A stretch of DNA of 64,000 nucleotides from Corynebacterium kroppenstedtii (GTDB taxonomy: Bacteria; Actinomycetota; Actinomycetes; Mycobacteriales; Mycobacteriaceae): NCBI RefSeq assembly GCF_003243515.1, contig NZ_QFRA01000005.1, forward strand, positions 1-64,000, given 5' to 3'. Shown here piece by piece: positions 48,097 to 57,868 of this stretch. The notes beneath the pieces are model-generated. The model saw nothing but the letters and a program-made list of their open reading frames with translations. It was not told the DNA's origin and did no database searches. The number at the start of each line of letters is the position of its first letter. Position 1 is the first letter of the stretch. Position numbers and translations under genes: made by a program.

Positions 48097-50215
48097 CAAG
48101 CCCAACCCCAGTAAAGACGCGGGTTCCTCGCCTGCTCGGCCGAAACGACGAGGCCTCACCGCGCGCGGGAAAGGCGCGTCGGCCTACCGCGAACGCATCA
48201 TGCCGCGCATGTTGATCGGGCGGAACTCGGAAATCCACCGCCTGCGCATTTTCCCCGTCGTGCTCGCCATTCTGGCAACCATCCCGCTGCTCGTCGGCGC
48301 GTTCTTCCTTTGGGCGAACCAGAATCCGACGGAAAACCTCAGCGACATGAAGGTCGCCGTCGTCAATAATGACCGTCCGGCAGAAAAAGACGGACAACCG
48401 GTCAATGTTGGCCCGGAAATCATTCAGAATGTTAAGGCTAACCCCACCTTCGATTGGCAGTTCCCCTCGGAGCCGGAGGCCAGGAAAGGTCTGGAGGACG
48501 GTAAGTACTTCGCTACCGTTGTAATTCCTCAGGATTTTTCATCGTCCGTGGCGTCCATCGGTACCGAGAATCCGCACCAAGCTGTGCTGAACTTCGACTA
48601 TAACGACGCGAATGGTAAATCGGCGTCGGTCCTGTTGAAAGCCGCAGCTGAGCGCCTGCACTCGACGATTAATGAGTCGATCACCAACACGGCCAGCACC
48701 AAAGTCTTTTCGTCGCTGAATGAAATCCATGAAGGAATGGGTAAGGCTGCCGACGGTTCCGGCCAGTTGGCTAATGGTGCGAAGACCGCCAATAGCGGTG
48801 CGACCCAGCTGGATAACGGCGCCAGTAAGCTTCTCAATGGATCCTCGCAGTTGAAGGGCGGCGCCGGGACGCTCACGTCGAAACTGGGTGAAGCTCACGC
48901 GGGTGCGAAGAAGCTGGATGATGGATCTGCGCAGCTCCAAGCCGGCGCGCAGCAGCTCACCGATAAGTTAGGTCTTGCCCACGAGAAATCGACGGAACTT
49001 GTGAGCGGTGCTCAGCAGGTTGCCGACGGTAACGCCAAACTGGCGCAGGGCAATGCTCAACTCGCGGCTGGGCTCGATGAGATGAAAGGTAAGCTGGCCG
49101 CGATTGAGGGAATCCCCGGTATCAACCAGCTGCCTCAGGTGCGTCAACTTCTCGACGGCGTTAATCAGGCCAATTCGGCAGCTCACCAGCTTGCCGACGG
49201 TGCTCAGAAGGCCTCCGATGGTTCCCGACGAGTGGCCGACGGCAGCACACAAATCAGCGGCGCGCTCCAGCAATTCCAGGATGGTAGCCAGACCATCGCC
49301 TCGAAGCTGGGTGAAGCGCACGCCGGTGCAGGGCAGCTCAGCAACGGTCTGAGCCAGTTGCAGGGCGGCGCGAGCCGGCTCGAGGACGGCGCAACCACGC
49401 TGAATAATGGTCAAAAAGACCTGAAGAACGGGACGACGCAGCTAGCCGGAGGAACCGGCAAGCTATCAGAGGGTGCGGGCACGCTGCACGATAGTTTGGC
49501 ATCCTCGCAGGATCGCGTGCCAGCATTTACGACGCAGATGGTCGCTCACAACGCGGACACCATGGCGGGTCCATCGGAACTGAACGAAAGTTGGGTACAC
49601 AAGGTGTCGTCGATGGGCGAAAGCCTAGCCCCGTTCCTGGCTGGCTTCGGTATTTTCTTGGGTGGATTGTTCGTGTGGCAGGTTGTTCGGCCACTCCCCC
49701 GACGGAACCTTGCTGCGTCGGTGTCCTCGCTGCGGTTGGCTATCCGCACCACCACTCCGGCGCTGTTGATCAGCGTTTTGCAGGTCGCGCTGCTGGTTGG
49801 CATCAGCTGGCTCACGTTGGATATTCGCCCCCAAAACCTCCTCGCCTGGACGGCCCTCATGTTGCTGGGCGGATTCGGATTCTTGATCTTCCAGCAGGCG
49901 CTGATTATCTGGTTCGGTGAAGGAAAGGGGCAGTTGTTGGGCATCGTTGCCTTGGTGGTGCAGCTCGCGTCCGCGGGCGGGCTGCACCCCATCGAAACAT
50001 CGCCCAAGTTCTTCCAGATCCTCCACCCATTCATGCCATTTAGTTGGCTCACCGAAGGAATGAGACAAGCCGGAGTCGGTGAATTGAACGCTCAATTCTG
50101 GAATTCCGCGCTCGTGTTGGCCTTCGTTGCGGTGCTGACCATGGTCTTCCTGGTCTGGGGAGTATCCCGCAAGCGGGTTTACACGATGTCTACCCTGCAC
50201 CCAGCTGTGGTGTAA
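48086..50215 (+). CDS. YhgE/Pip domain membrane protein
   Basis: 709 residues from ATG 48086 with AGGAGG 6 bases upstream, inside the end of the preceding gene. One N-terminal membrane segment (IFPVVLAILATIPLLVGAFFLWANQNPTENL) leads to a large extracytoplasmic region. Its residues about 190-460 are a long series of heptad/undecad-like repeats rich in Gly, Ala, Ser, Leu and Gln (patterns like GASKLLNGSSQLKGGAGTL), probably an extended coiled or stacked rod. Five membrane segments of ABC-2 type follow at the C-terminus. Relatives include the lactococcal phage-infection protein Pip and the ESX-associated EsaA/YueB group. Function here unknown. Confidence 0.88.
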   Translation: MANNKPNPSKDAGSSPARPKRRGLTARGKGASAYRERIMPRMLIGRNSEIHRLRIFPVVLAILATIPLLVGAFFLWANQNPTENLSDMKVAVVNNDRPAEKDGQPVNVGPEIIQNVKANPTFDWQFPSEPEARKGLEDGKYFATVVIPQDFSSSVASIGTENPHQAVLNFDYNDANGKSASVLLKAAAERLHSTINESITNTASTKVFSSLNEIHEGMGKAADGSGQLANGAKTANSGATQLDNGASKLLNGSSQLKGGAGTLTSKLGEAHAGAKKLDDGSAQLQAGAQQLTDKLGLAHEKSTELVSGAQQVADGNAKLAQGNAQLAAGLDEMKGKLAAIEGIPGINQLPQVRQLLDGVNQANSAAHQLADGAQKASDGSRRVADGSTQISGALQQFQDGSQTIASKLGEAHAGAGQLSNGLSQLQGGASRLEDGATTLNNGQKDLKNGTTQLAGGTGKLSEGAGTLHDSLASSQDRVPAFTTQMVAHNADTMAGPSELNESWVHKVSSMGESLAPFLAGFGIFLGGLFVWQVVRPLPRRNLAASVSSLRLAIRTTTPALLISVLQVALLVGISWLTLDIRPQNLLAWTALMLLGGFGFLIFQQALIIWFGEGKGQLLGIVALVVQLASAGGLHPIETSPKFFQILHPFMPFSWLTEGMRQAGVGELNAQFWNSALVLAFVAVLTMVFLVWGVSRKRVYTMSTLHPAVV

Positions 50216-50258
50216 GGGGCTAGCGGGGCAAGGGACTAAGTCTCAGCCTCAGCGCTGT

Positions 50259-50293
50259 AATCCTCCCAGTCCTGCTCGGATTGGGAGGATTTT
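50259..50293 (+). terminator. Rho-independent terminator after the YhgE/Pip gene
   Basis: A perfect 10-bp stem AATCCTCCCA/TGGGAGGATT with a 13-base loop, ending in TTTTC, 43 bases after the stop. It separates this unit from the convergent NUDIX gene. Confidence 0.85.
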
Positions 50294-50340
50294 CTATGTT
50301 CAAGCCGGGTTAACTAGGTCTCGACGGCACCACGTCGGAC

Positions 50341-50856
50341 TTACTCCGCCCCGGGAAGCGGCCCCCATGACGCAGCCCCACCGTGATCTGCATCCTCGCA
50401 CGCCCGAGCAATAATGGCCCGGAACCGCGGTTTCATATCGGGCAATTCATTCACATCACACCAGGCAACAGCTTGGGATTCGTCGTCGCCAATACCGACC
50501 TCTGGCGAATCGTCCCGAAGCGAGGCACGAAACGCGGTGTCCACATATGAGGTCACGTCGCCATTCGAGTACGTCACCGGCCCGACCGCCTGGACATTCA
50601 AAAGAGATTCGATCTCGATGAGCGCCCGCGTTTCCTCTTGGACTTCCCGAACAGCCGCAACATGAGGGTGCTCACCTGGGTCAACGATGCCCGTCACGAG
50701 TGTCCATTGCCCATTATCGACGCGACGGACCAGCAAGACTTCGCGCGCGCCGGGCGCGGAACCGTCGCGAAGAATGACCACGGTAACCCCAGGGAGCCAC
50801 AGAGGGTCGTGGCCAATTTTGGAGCGAAGATTAATGATGAAGGGCGGTGTAGCCAT
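50341..50856 (-). CDS. NUDIX hydrolase
   Basis: 171 residues from ATG 50856 (MATPPFIINLRSKIG). The NUDIX box is GIVDPGEHPHVAAVREVQEETRAL, matching except that the position after the Glu pair is Thr-Arg rather than x-Gly. LWLPGVTVVILRDG and WTLVTGIVDPGE fit NUDIX hydrolases annotated as ADP-ribose- or mutT-like pyrophosphatases. Substrate unknown. It shares a minus-strand run with the SdpI-like gene, only 4 bases apart. Confidence 0.88.
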   Translation of the reverse strand: MATPPFIINLRSKIGHDPLWLPGVTVVILRDGSAPGAREVLLVRRVDNGQWTLVTGIVDPGEHPHVAAVREVQEETRALIEIESLLNVQAVGPVTYSNGDVTSYVDTAFRASLRDDSPEVGIGDDESQAVAWCDVNELPDMKPRFRAIIARACEDADHGGAASWGPLPGAE

Positions 50857-50860
50857 CGGC

Positions 50861-51316
50861 TTAAGAATCCGCAGCCTGTGCGGCACGTCGAGCGGCATCG
50901 ATATCGACGGCTACGGGCTTGCTGGGTTGTTGTGAAGCCCCGCCACCATCGCAGGAGCAGGACGTATTGCTCTCTTCGGCTTGTTGTTGAGCATCAAGCA
51001 CCGCGACAGTGTGTGCGCCCATGGCGGCACCCACACCGATGAGCGCCACCGATGCTATGACAGCTACGGCAACCCATAGCCATGCCCATCCGGAAGCGCC
51101 AAAAGCGACGACTCCCCCGAGCAGCAGGGCTAACGCACCGACTGTCCAGCTCGGCGCGGCCACTTTGTGCGCAAGTTCCCACATGGCGGGATCACGTCGA
51201 ACCTCGGGGACACGAATGCCCACCCAGCTGTTCCCGGGAAGTTTCCCTCCCCATGCGGCCAGGCCCACGCCACCCAGTGCAATTGCGAGAATAACCAGAA
51301 TGATGCCGACAATCAT
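50861..51316 (-). CDS. SdpI/YhfL-like small membrane protein
   Basis: 151 residues from ATG 51316. Three hydrophobic segments (MIVGIILVILAIALGGVGLAAW, WTVGALALLLGGVVAFGA, WLWVAVAVIASVALIGVGAAMGAH), with the loop GNSWVGIRVPEVRRDPAMWELAHKVA between the first two, which is the conserved SdpI motif (xIRxxxT/V, W..AH). SdpI itself gives immunity to a cannibalism toxin in Bacillus, but most actinobacterial members have no known role. The tail has a Cys pair (TSCSCDGGG). Confidence 0.8.
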   Translation of the reverse strand: MIVGIILVILAIALGGVGLAAWGGKLPGNSWVGIRVPEVRRDPAMWELAHKVAAPSWTVGALALLLGGVVAFGASGWAWLWVAVAVIASVALIGVGAAMGAHTVAVLDAQQQAEESNTSCSCDGGGASQQPSKPVAVDIDAARRAAQAADS

Positions 51317-51339
51317 AGTTCTAGTGTAAGCCCGCCGCG

Positions 51340-52062
51340 TTACGCGATAACAGGCCGGACGCGGATCTCTTCCACCGTGCATTCGGGTGTGGCATCGATG
51401 GCTGTGCGCACCGCGGCCGCGATGGATTCCGGCTGCACATAAATGGCTCCGTCGTAGTCCTCGGGCGCCATTCCTTTCTCTGCCTGGATTTCGCGTTGCA
51501 TATCAGTATCGACGCGACCTGGGTGGACCGAGGTCACCCGGATAACTCCGCGTTCTTCTTCGCGGAGTGCGTCGGTAATAGCACGGAGAGCAAACTTAGA
51601 GGCGCAGTACGGTGCGCTCCCGGGGCGGGACCTGTGCCCGGAGCCGGAATTGATGGCGACAATGTCGCCGTGCGTGGCGCGTAGCTTCGGCAAGAGCTGC
51701 CGGATGAGGCACACCTGCGCAATAACGTTGAGGTCAAGCACTCGAACCCAGTCTTCGCGGGGGACATCGGCAATCGCGCCGTCGACCGATATCCCGGCGC
51801 TGAGAACAAGCACATCCAGCGCCGGTTCGGGGAAAGCTTCGAGAGCCTTGCCGACGGATGACGGGTCGGTGAGATCCGCGACGAATGGCTGCGCATCGGG
51901 AACGGTCTCTTGGGCCTTCTTGACGCTCTCTTCGCTGGTCCCGCCGATGTAGACGGTGTGCGTGGTGGCGAGGTCGTGGGCGATGGCTAGTCCGATTCCG
52001 CGGGTCCCTCCTGTGATGAGGGCGACGGGGCGTTCGGAGGATGTGGCGGGCGGTGTGGTCAT
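51340..52062 (-). CDS. Short-chain dehydrogenase/reductase
   Basis: 240 residues. N-terminal Rossmann nucleotide-binding motif TGGTRGIGLAIA, the structural SAGIS (NAG equivalent), catalytic Ser in NSGSGHRS and the YxxxK pair in YCASKFAL. NAD(P)-dependent oxidoreductase of unassigned substrate; the missing basic residue cluster after the first strand leaves the cofactor preference open. It lies 23 bases upstream of the SdpI-like gene on the same strand. Confidence 0.92.
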   Translation of the reverse strand: MTTPPATSSERPVALITGGTRGIGLAIAHDLATTHTVYIGGTSEESVKKAQETVPDAQPFVADLTDPSSVGKALEAFPEPALDVLVLSAGISVDGAIADVPREDWVRVLDLNVIAQVCLIRQLLPKLRATHGDIVAINSGSGHRSRPGSAPYCASKFALRAITDALREEERGVIRVTSVHPGRVDTDMQREIQAEKGMAPEDYDGAIYVQPESIAAAVRTAIDATPECTVEEIRVRPVIA

Positions 52063-52113
52063 GGTGGTGGCTCCTCAGTGGTGTGCGGCCAAAATAGGCC
52101 GCTGATCTGGGCT

Positions 52114-53250
52114 TTAGCTAGTAGTGATATCGACGCCGCTCAAACCGTGGAGGCGTTTGTCGGCGGATTGCTGCGATTGAGCTCCGTCGCCGATGCAGGC
52201 GTCGAGAAGGTTGTCGATGGACAGATCACGGGTGTCGGAATACAGCAACTGTTTCTTCGTGAAGCGATCGATCAGCTGGTCAACATTGTCGTGGCCCGCA
52301 GCCGTCGCGGTTCCGCGAATAGCGTCTGCCCATTCGTCAGGATTAGCCACAGCGAAAAGAAGATCATTCGCGTCATCGTCCAGGCGATCAAGAATGCTAA
52401 TGATCACAGATGCAGCTTTGCTTACCGACGGTGGTACGTCGCCCGAAGCGATCGCCTCTTTAATCCATTCCGGAATGACTCCACGTTGGAGGCTACGCCA
52501 GGGGTAGAGCTCTAGCCGGCCGATCTCGCTGGACTTAGGCAGGTCATCCCCGGAAATATGCAATACGCCGTTCGTGGTCATCCGGTTCCCTGGCCACTTA
52601 TCCATGAGCACGTGGCGAAGCTCCCACGCTGGAATAAGCGGGAACTCATTGTCCCCCACGGAGAGATCCTCGCGGCCGGTCATCATCGCATTCTGCTGGT
52701 CATTGAGGTCCAGAATCTCTGCTAGCGCTTGCGCTGTGCGGGTCAGCGAATGGCCAAGCTGCTCCCCACGTTGGCGTCGAACGAGCGGCAAGGAGTGATC
52801 AATCTTTTGAAGAAGAGCGTCGAAGTACTTAATAGGTTCTTCGGCGGACCCCTGATGGCCTTCCGTATTTTTAACTTGGATTAACCCGTCAGCTAAGTAT
52901 CCAGAAACCTTGTTTTTAAAGATTGCGTTATCGCCAAGAACCATGAGCTTGATGCGGTCCGAGGCAGGGCGGTCGACGATGTGCGGGAAGGTGCGGTTGA
53001 TAATCCCGTCGTCGACCTCAGATAGAAGGCCGTAAAAAGGTTCATCCCCCAGGTAAACGACGGAACCTTTCTTAATCGTTGCTTCTTTGTTGTGCTCGGA
53101 GAACCACTTTTGGTCAGCAGGGTGAACAACGTCGTCGATAGAAAAGGATTCAGTCTTTTTAGCGAAGATGTCGGATGCGGACAGTGTCTCCGGCGAATAC
53201 ATCTCGCGGTAGAAATCGACGAAGTCAGAAAAAACAGTGGTGTTCGGCAT
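52114..53250 (-). CDS. Unrecognised cytosolic protein, 378 residues
   Basis: I do not recognise this protein. It starts with ATG at 53250 and has no signal peptide or membrane segment. It is acidic, with alternating charged and hydrophobic residues suggesting a mixed alpha/beta fold in the first 130 residues (GSVVYLGDEPFYGLLSEVDDG, DRIKLMVLGDNAIF) and a mainly helical remainder, including SLTRTAQALAEILDLNDQQN and a C-terminal half with SVSKAASVIISILDRLDDDANDLLFAV. No cysteine-histidine metal motif, P-loop or HTH is evident. It is a single-gene unit, divergent from leuS and 52 bases upstream of the SDR gene. Confidence 0.8.
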   Translation of the reverse strand: MPNTTVFSDFVDFYREMYSPETLSASDIFAKKTESFSIDDVVHPADQKWFSEHNKEATIKKGSVVYLGDEPFYGLLSEVDDGIINRTFPHIVDRPASDRIKLMVLGDNAIFKNKVSGYLADGLIQVKNTEGHQGSAEEPIKYFDALLQKIDHSLPLVRRQRGEQLGHSLTRTAQALAEILDLNDQQNAMMTGREDLSVGDNEFPLIPAWELRHVLMDKWPGNRMTTNGVLHISGDDLPKSSEIGRLELYPWRSLQRGVIPEWIKEAIASGDVPPSVSKAASVIISILDRLDDDANDLLFAVANPDEWADAIRGTATAAGHDNVDQLIDRFTKKQLLYSDTRDLSIDNLLDACIGDGAQSQQSADKRLHGLSGVDITTS

Positions 53251-53368
53251 ACATGCTCCTTGTTTTCGTCAGGATTCGTGTGTTCGAGACGAGCGGGTTG
53301 ATGACCGGGTTTGTCAGCGGTGACCGTTGTAGTTGCCCTCATCATGGGCCCAACTAGACTATGTGACC

Positions 53369-56300
53369 ATGACAAATCCGAGAGAAAAGAGCCCGAATGG
53401 GGGCCAGTCAACTGGTCATCCCACTACATCAGTGTCCTCCTCCCACAATACTTCGTCAGGCTCTCTTTCTTCGCGGTCGAGTGCGTCGTCGGCTCATCAC
53501 GACGAACCACGTTTCCGCTACACCGCCGGGCTGGCTGCGGAGATCGAAAACGCCTGGCATGAGCGTTGGTCCCACGAGGGAACGTTCAACGCCCCCAACC
53601 CCACCGGGGATTTAGCCCCCCGCGATGGAGGTTCGGATCTTCCCGACGATCGGATCTTTGTCCAAGATATGTTCCCGTATCCATCGGGCGTCGGCCTGCA
53701 CGTTGGCCACCCCTTGGGCTACATTGCGACGGACGTCTACGCACGTTTCCACCGCATGTTGGGCAAGAACGTGCTGCACACACTGGGATATGACGCCTAC
53801 GGCCTGCCTGCGGAACAGTACGCGGTCCAGACAGGAACGCACCCGCGGACCACCACCGAGGCTAATATCGCAAACATGAAGCGCCAGCTGGGGCGCCTGG
53901 GCTTGGGGCACGATCCGCGTCGGTCATTTGCTACGACCGACCAAGATTTCTACCGCTGGACCCAGTGGATTTTCCTCCAGATCTTCAACTCGTGGTTTGA
54001 CCCCGAGGCCAATGCAGCCCGGCCGGTCTCGGAATTGCGGGAAAAGCTGGCATCGGGCGCGGTCGATGTGACCTCCGGCCCCGGCTACCAGAGTGTTGAT
54101 CCCGACACGGGTGCGGCAGTAGAAGCCGCTGAACAAGCCGGCAAGAGCTCCGCGGAAATATGGGAATCGCTGGATGATGCTCAGCGCGAACACATCGTTG
54201 AGACCTTCCGCTTGGTCTATCGGTCCAGCTCAACGGTGAATTGGGCGCCCGGGCTCGGCACGGTCTTGGCTAATGAAGAAGTCACCGCCGACGGCCGCTC
54301 GGAACGTGGCAATTTCCCCGTTTTCCGCAAGAAACTGACCCAGTGGATGATGCGGATCACTCAGTATTCGGATCGTCTTCTCGACGACCTCGACCTGCTG
54401 GACTGGCCCGACAAGGTGAAGTCCATGCAGCGCAACTGGATCGGCCGGTCCCGGGGTGCAGAAGTAACCTTCACCATCCCGACGAACAGCCCCGACCACA
54501 CCGACGCCACGTGTCCTGTGTTCACCACCCGCCCCGACACCCTCTTTGGCGCGGAATACCTCGTCTTGGCGCCAGAGCATGAGCTTGTCGACGAGGTCGT
54601 CGCAGATCAGTGGCCGGATTTCCGCGCCGAGCGTTCGCTTTCCGACGACGCCATCGCCCGCTGGACCGGCGGAGCGGCTACTCCTGCCGAGGCGGTGAAG
54701 GAGTATCGCGCGTCCATCGTCGCGAAGTCCGATTTGGAGCGTCAAGAGAACAAGGAAAAGACCGGTGTGTTCCTGGGCGTGTACGCCACGAACCCGGTGA
54801 ATGGCCGCCGTATTCCCGTGTTTATCGCCGACTATGTCCTGTCCGGCTACGGCACGGGCGCGATCATGGCTGTTCCCGCGCATGACGAGCGCGACTACGA
54901 CTTCGCCTGCGTCTTCGAATTGCCCATCACCGAGGTCATTTCCGGCGGCGACGTCACCGTCGAGGCTTTCACGGGCGCCGGTACCGCAGTGAACTCAGCC
55001 AACGACGACGGCCTAGACATCAACGGCCTCCACTTGGAGGACGCGAAAGCCCGCACCATTGATTGGCTCGCTCAGCGTGGCGTCGGCAAGGAAAAAATCC
55101 AGTACAAGCTGCGTGATTGGCTCTTTGCTCGGCAGCGGTACTGGGGTGAGCCCTTCCCCATTGTGTACGACGAGAACGACGTCGCTCATCCGCTCCCTGA
55201 GTCCATGTTGCCCGTTGTGCTTCCGGATGTGGACGACTACCGGCCGGTGTCCTTCGATCCCGATGACGCGGAGTCCGAGCCTCGCCCGCCGCTGGCCAAG
55301 GCGACGGACTGGGTCAATGTCGAGCTTGATTTGGGCGATGGCCCCAAGAAGTACCGACGCGATACGAACGTAATGCCGCAATGGGCGGGAAGTTCCTGGT
55401 ACGAGCTCCGCTACGTGGATCCCACCAACCAGGACGCGCTCTGCGACCCAGAGAACGAAAAGTACTGGATGGGCCCTACGGATCAGAAGAAATCCGGCGG
55501 TGTGGACCTGTATGTCGGCGGCGTTGAGCACGCCGTGCTGCACTTGCTGTACTCCCGGTTCTGGCACAAGGTGCTGTTTGACCTCGGATACGTGTCCTCC
55601 TGCGAGCCGTACCATCGCCTCTTCAACCAGGGCTACATCCAGGCCTTCGCGTACACCGACGACCGCGGCGTGTACATCCCCGCTGCGGAGGTCGTCGAGC
55701 GTGACGGTTCCTTCTGGTGGGTCCCCAGCGACGGGCGGAACATGGACGGTGTTCAGACCAATGAGCACGGCGAAATCCAGGTTCACCAGGAGTACGGCAA
55801 GATGGGTAAGTCCCTGAAGAACGCCGTCTCCCCCGAGGACATTTGCGACAATTACGGTGCGGATACGCTGCGCATTTACGAAATGTCGATGGGCCCGTTG
55901 GATACATCTCGCCCTTGGGCGACGAAGGACGTCGTGGGTTCGCAGCGCTTCTTGCAGCGTCTGTGGCGGCTGGTTGTCGACGAATCCACCGGTGACTTCG
56001 TCGTAACTGATGCGACCCCCACCGATGACGATCGCCGCGCCCTGCACCGCACGATTGCCGCAGTCCGCGAGGACTACGCCCAGCTGATGGACAACACCGC
56101 GGTGGCGAAACTCATCGAGTACGTCAACTACGTGACCAAAACGTATGCGGGCGGCGCTCCCCGCGAGATCGTCGAACCGGCTGTGCTGCTCGTTGCCCCG
56201 CTGGCCCCGCACATCGCGGAAGAGCTGTGGTCGCGGTTGGGCCACACCGAGTCCTTGGCTCACGGCCCCTTCCCGACGTTTGAGGAGAAGTGGCTTGTCG

Positions 56301-56491
56301 ACGACACCGTCGAGATTCCTGTTCAGGTGCAGGGGAAAGTCCGTAGCCGTATTAATGTAGCGACGGACGCCTCGCGCGAAGACATTGAAGCTGCGGCACT
56401 TGATGACGCCAAGGTGAAAGAACACGTGGGCGATCATGAGATTAAGAAAGTGATCGTTGTCCCTGGCCGCATGGTCAACGTGGTGATCTAG
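53369..56491 (+). CDS. leuS: Leucyl-tRNA synthetase
   Basis: 1040 residues from ATG 53369. The class I signatures are present: the HIGH motif as HVGH within [16 protein letters not shown], and the KMSKS loop as KMGKS in [14 protein letters not shown], a form also found in other actinobacterial LeuS. The CP1 editing domain lies between ([20 protein letters not shown] with the TRPDT editing signature) and the C-terminal anticodon-binding and tRNA-contact domains end in [11 protein letters not shown]. The first 55 or so residues are a Ser/His-rich low-complexity extension before the usual start. It charges tRNA-Leu. lepB follows after 24 bases. Confidence 0.97.
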   Translation: MTNPREKSPNGGQSTGHPTTSVSSSHNTSSGSLSSRSSASSAHHDEPRFRYTAGLAAEIENAWHERWSHEGTFNAPNPTGDLAPRDGGSDLPDDRIFVQDMFPYPSGVGLHVGHPLGYIATDVYARFHRMLGKNVLHTLGYDAYGLPAEQYAVQTGTHPRTTTEANIANMKRQLGRLGLGHDPRRSFATTDQDFYRWTQWIFLQIFNSWFDPEANAARPVSELREKLASGAVDVTSGPGYQSVDPDTGAAVEAAEQAGKSSAEIWESLDDAQREHIVETFRLVYRSSSTVNWAPGLGTVLANEEVTADGRSERGNFPVFRKKLTQWMMRITQYSDRLLDDLDLLDWPDKVKSMQRNWIGRSRGAEVTFTIPTNSPDHTDATCPVFTTRPDTLFGAEYLVLAPEHELVDEVVADQWPDFRAERSLSDDAIARWTGGAATPAEAVKEYRASIVAKSDLERQENKEKTGVFLGVYATNPVNGRRIPVFIADYVLSGYGTGAIMAVPAHDERDYDFACVFELPITEVISGGDVTVEAFTGAGTAVNSANDDGLDINGLHLEDAKARTIDWLAQRGVGKEKIQYKLRDWLFARQRYWGEPFPIVYDENDVAHPLPESMLPVVLPDVDDYRPVSFDPDDAESEPRPPLAKATDWVNVELDLGDGPKKYRRDTNVMPQWAGSSWYELRYVDPTNQDALCDPENEKYWMGPTDQKKSGGVDLYVGGVEHAVLHLLYSRFWHKVLFDLGYVSSCEPYHRLFNQGYIQAFAYTDDRGVYIPAAEVVERDGSFWWVPSDGRNMDGVQTNEHGEIQVHQEYGKMGKSLKNAVSPEDICDNYGADTLRIYEMSMGPLDTSRPWATKDVVGSQRFLQRLWRLVVDESTGDFVVTDATPTDDDRRALHRTIAAVREDYAQLMDNTAVAKLIEYVNYVTKTYAGGAPREIVEPAVLLVAPLAPHIAEELWSRLGHTESLAHGPFPTFEEKWLVDDTVEIPVQVQGKVRSRINVATDASREDIEAAALDDAKVKEHVGDHEIKKVIVVPGRMVNVVI

Positions 56492-56515
56492 GCCCGACCC
56501 GGAACGGAAAACAGC

Positions 56516-57274
56516 ATGTTTGGAAAATCAAAGGGGTCTACCCCCGCTGCGGCCACGGTGAAGAAAGAACGCCCCTGGTATATCGAAATCCCGATCATTA
56601 TCCTCTGCGCGCTCCTCGTGGCGGTGCTGTTCCAGGTCTTTATCGGGCGCGTCTACGTTATTCCCTCGGAATCTATGGAGCCGACGCTCAATGGGTGTAC
56701 GGGCTGCAATAACGACCGCGTTTTCGTCAATAAACTTGTCTACGATTTCAGTTCTCCCAAGCCGGGCGACGTCGTCGTCTTCCGAGGCCCCGAGTCCTGG
56801 GACGAAGGGGAGTTCGGTGAGAGCACATCGGATGAGAGCAGCGGCTTCAGCAAGGTACTGCGTACTGGTGCGTCGTATATTGGGCTAGCTACTCCTCCGG
56901 AGAATGACGTGGTCAAGCGGGTCATCGCGACGGGCGGGCAAACCGTTGAGTGCAAACCCGGAGACGACGGCATCAAGGTGAATGGGAAGACGATCGATTC
57001 GTCGTACACTCTGCAGCCCCCGCAGCGGGAGGTCGACACTGAGCATGGCTCAGAAGCGTGTGGTGGTGGGTACTTTGGCCCAATCACTGTGCCCGATGGG
57101 AATGTGTGGTTGATGGGCGATAACCGCACGAATTCTGCAGATTCTCGCTACCACATGGAGGACCAGTACCAGGGCACAGTGCCTGAGAAGAATATTATCG
57201 GCCGGGTTGATGCCCGTATTTTGCCGTTCAATCGGATCGGTACTGTGGGTCACCCGGATATTCAGAAGGACTAA
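56516..57274 (+). CDS. lepB: Signal peptidase I
   Basis: 252 residues. A cytosolic start of about 20 residues, one membrane segment (about 23-44), then the extracytoplasmic catalytic domain with Ser53 in PSESMEPTL and Lys134 in DVVKRVIATGG forming the Ser/Lys dyad. The box YFGPITVPDGNVWLMGDNRTNSADSR is conserved family sequence. Two Cys pairs (Cys61/Cys64 and two near residues 147 and 180) could form disulphides. It removes signal peptides from secreted proteins such as the protease and lipase in this window. The position directly after leuS suggests one transcript. Confidence 0.95.
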   Translation: MFGKSKGSTPAAATVKKERPWYIEIPIIILCALLVAVLFQVFIGRVYVIPSESMEPTLNGCTGCNNDRVFVNKLVYDFSSPKPGDVVVFRGPESWDEGEFGESTSDESSGFSKVLRTGASYIGLATPPENDVVKRVIATGGQTVECKPGDDGIKVNGKTIDSSYTLQPPQREVDTEHGSEACGGGYFGPITVPDGNVWLMGDNRTNSADSRYHMEDQYQGTVPEKNIIGRVDARILPFNRIGTVGHPDIQKD

Positions 57275-57349
57275 CCGGCGCGTTGCGGCTGACGCGCGTT
57301 GCCGGTGGTGCGGGTGGCATATCACTGCCGCGCCTACCGCCCGGCGCCC

Positions 57350-57838
57350 CTACCGGTAATCAAGCCCGGCGATAGCCATCCACCCGGTGCTGGTGATCCA
57401 CCCGAGCGCGAAGGGAATAAGCACCCAACAAATAGCGAGCCAGGGGCGCCAGCGGTCATACCGGGCCCACTTGATATAGGTGGTCCACACCCCCCCGAGT
57501 GCGCCGATGAGGGCGATCGCCCCCGGCACCACGGGGAAAAGAATTTCGTAGGTACGCGAACATATCCATGCTGACTCCCCCGCGTCGCAATCGGGGCCAC
57601 CCTGGTTGTGCGAAATGATCAGGATGATTCCGGCCGCGAGCAGCGTGATCAGCGGTACCACGATGACATACACGATGGCCTGGTGAGTGGACCGCGTGTG
57701 TTGTTCTAGGCGCAGTAATGGGTCGAGTTCGTAATCCAGCTGGGATGGTTTGGATGGTGTGGAGTCTGCTTTATCGACGGTGACGTGCTGGTCGGGGTCA
57801 TCGGAGCGGTGAGAATAAGATTTCCCGTGGCTATCCAC
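57350..57838 (-). CDS. Hypothetical membrane protein
   Basis: 162 residues. A polar N-terminus of about 45 residues (HQ- and DS-rich) precedes three to four hydrophobic segments (AIVYVIVVPLITLLAAGIILII, ILFPVVPGAIALIGALGGVW, WLAICWVLIPFALGWITS). Two Cys occur in the loop CDAGESAWICSR, probably outside the membrane. No family recognised with confidence. It is convergent with lepB and shares a strand with the universal stress gene 30 bases upstream. Confidence 0.75.
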   Translation of the reverse strand: MDSHGKSYSHRSDDPDQHVTVDKADSTPSKPSQLDYELDPLLRLEQHTRSTHQAIVYVIVVPLITLLAAGIILIISHNQGGPDCDAGESAWICSRTYEILFPVVPGAIALIGALGGVWTTYIKWARYDRWRPWLAICWVLIPFALGWITSTGWMAIAGLDYR

Positions 57839-57868
57839 TCGAACCTCCTCTACAGCGAAAATGTTGAT

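Noticed and set aside
48650..49480. Possible CRISPR array or DNA tandem repeat.
   Set aside because: The periodicity is in the protein, not the DNA: units are not identical and there are no spacers between direct repeats. No CRISPR-like array was seen anywhere.
55800..55820. KMGKS instead of KMSKS in LeuS as a sign of decay.
   Set aside because: This substitution is familiar from actinobacterial leucyl-tRNA synthetases and the rest of the enzyme is intact.
55013..56437. A 474-codon open frame on the minus strand opposite leuS.
   Set aside because: Shadow of leuS in the complementary strand; no family features, while leuS has all class I synthetase motifs.
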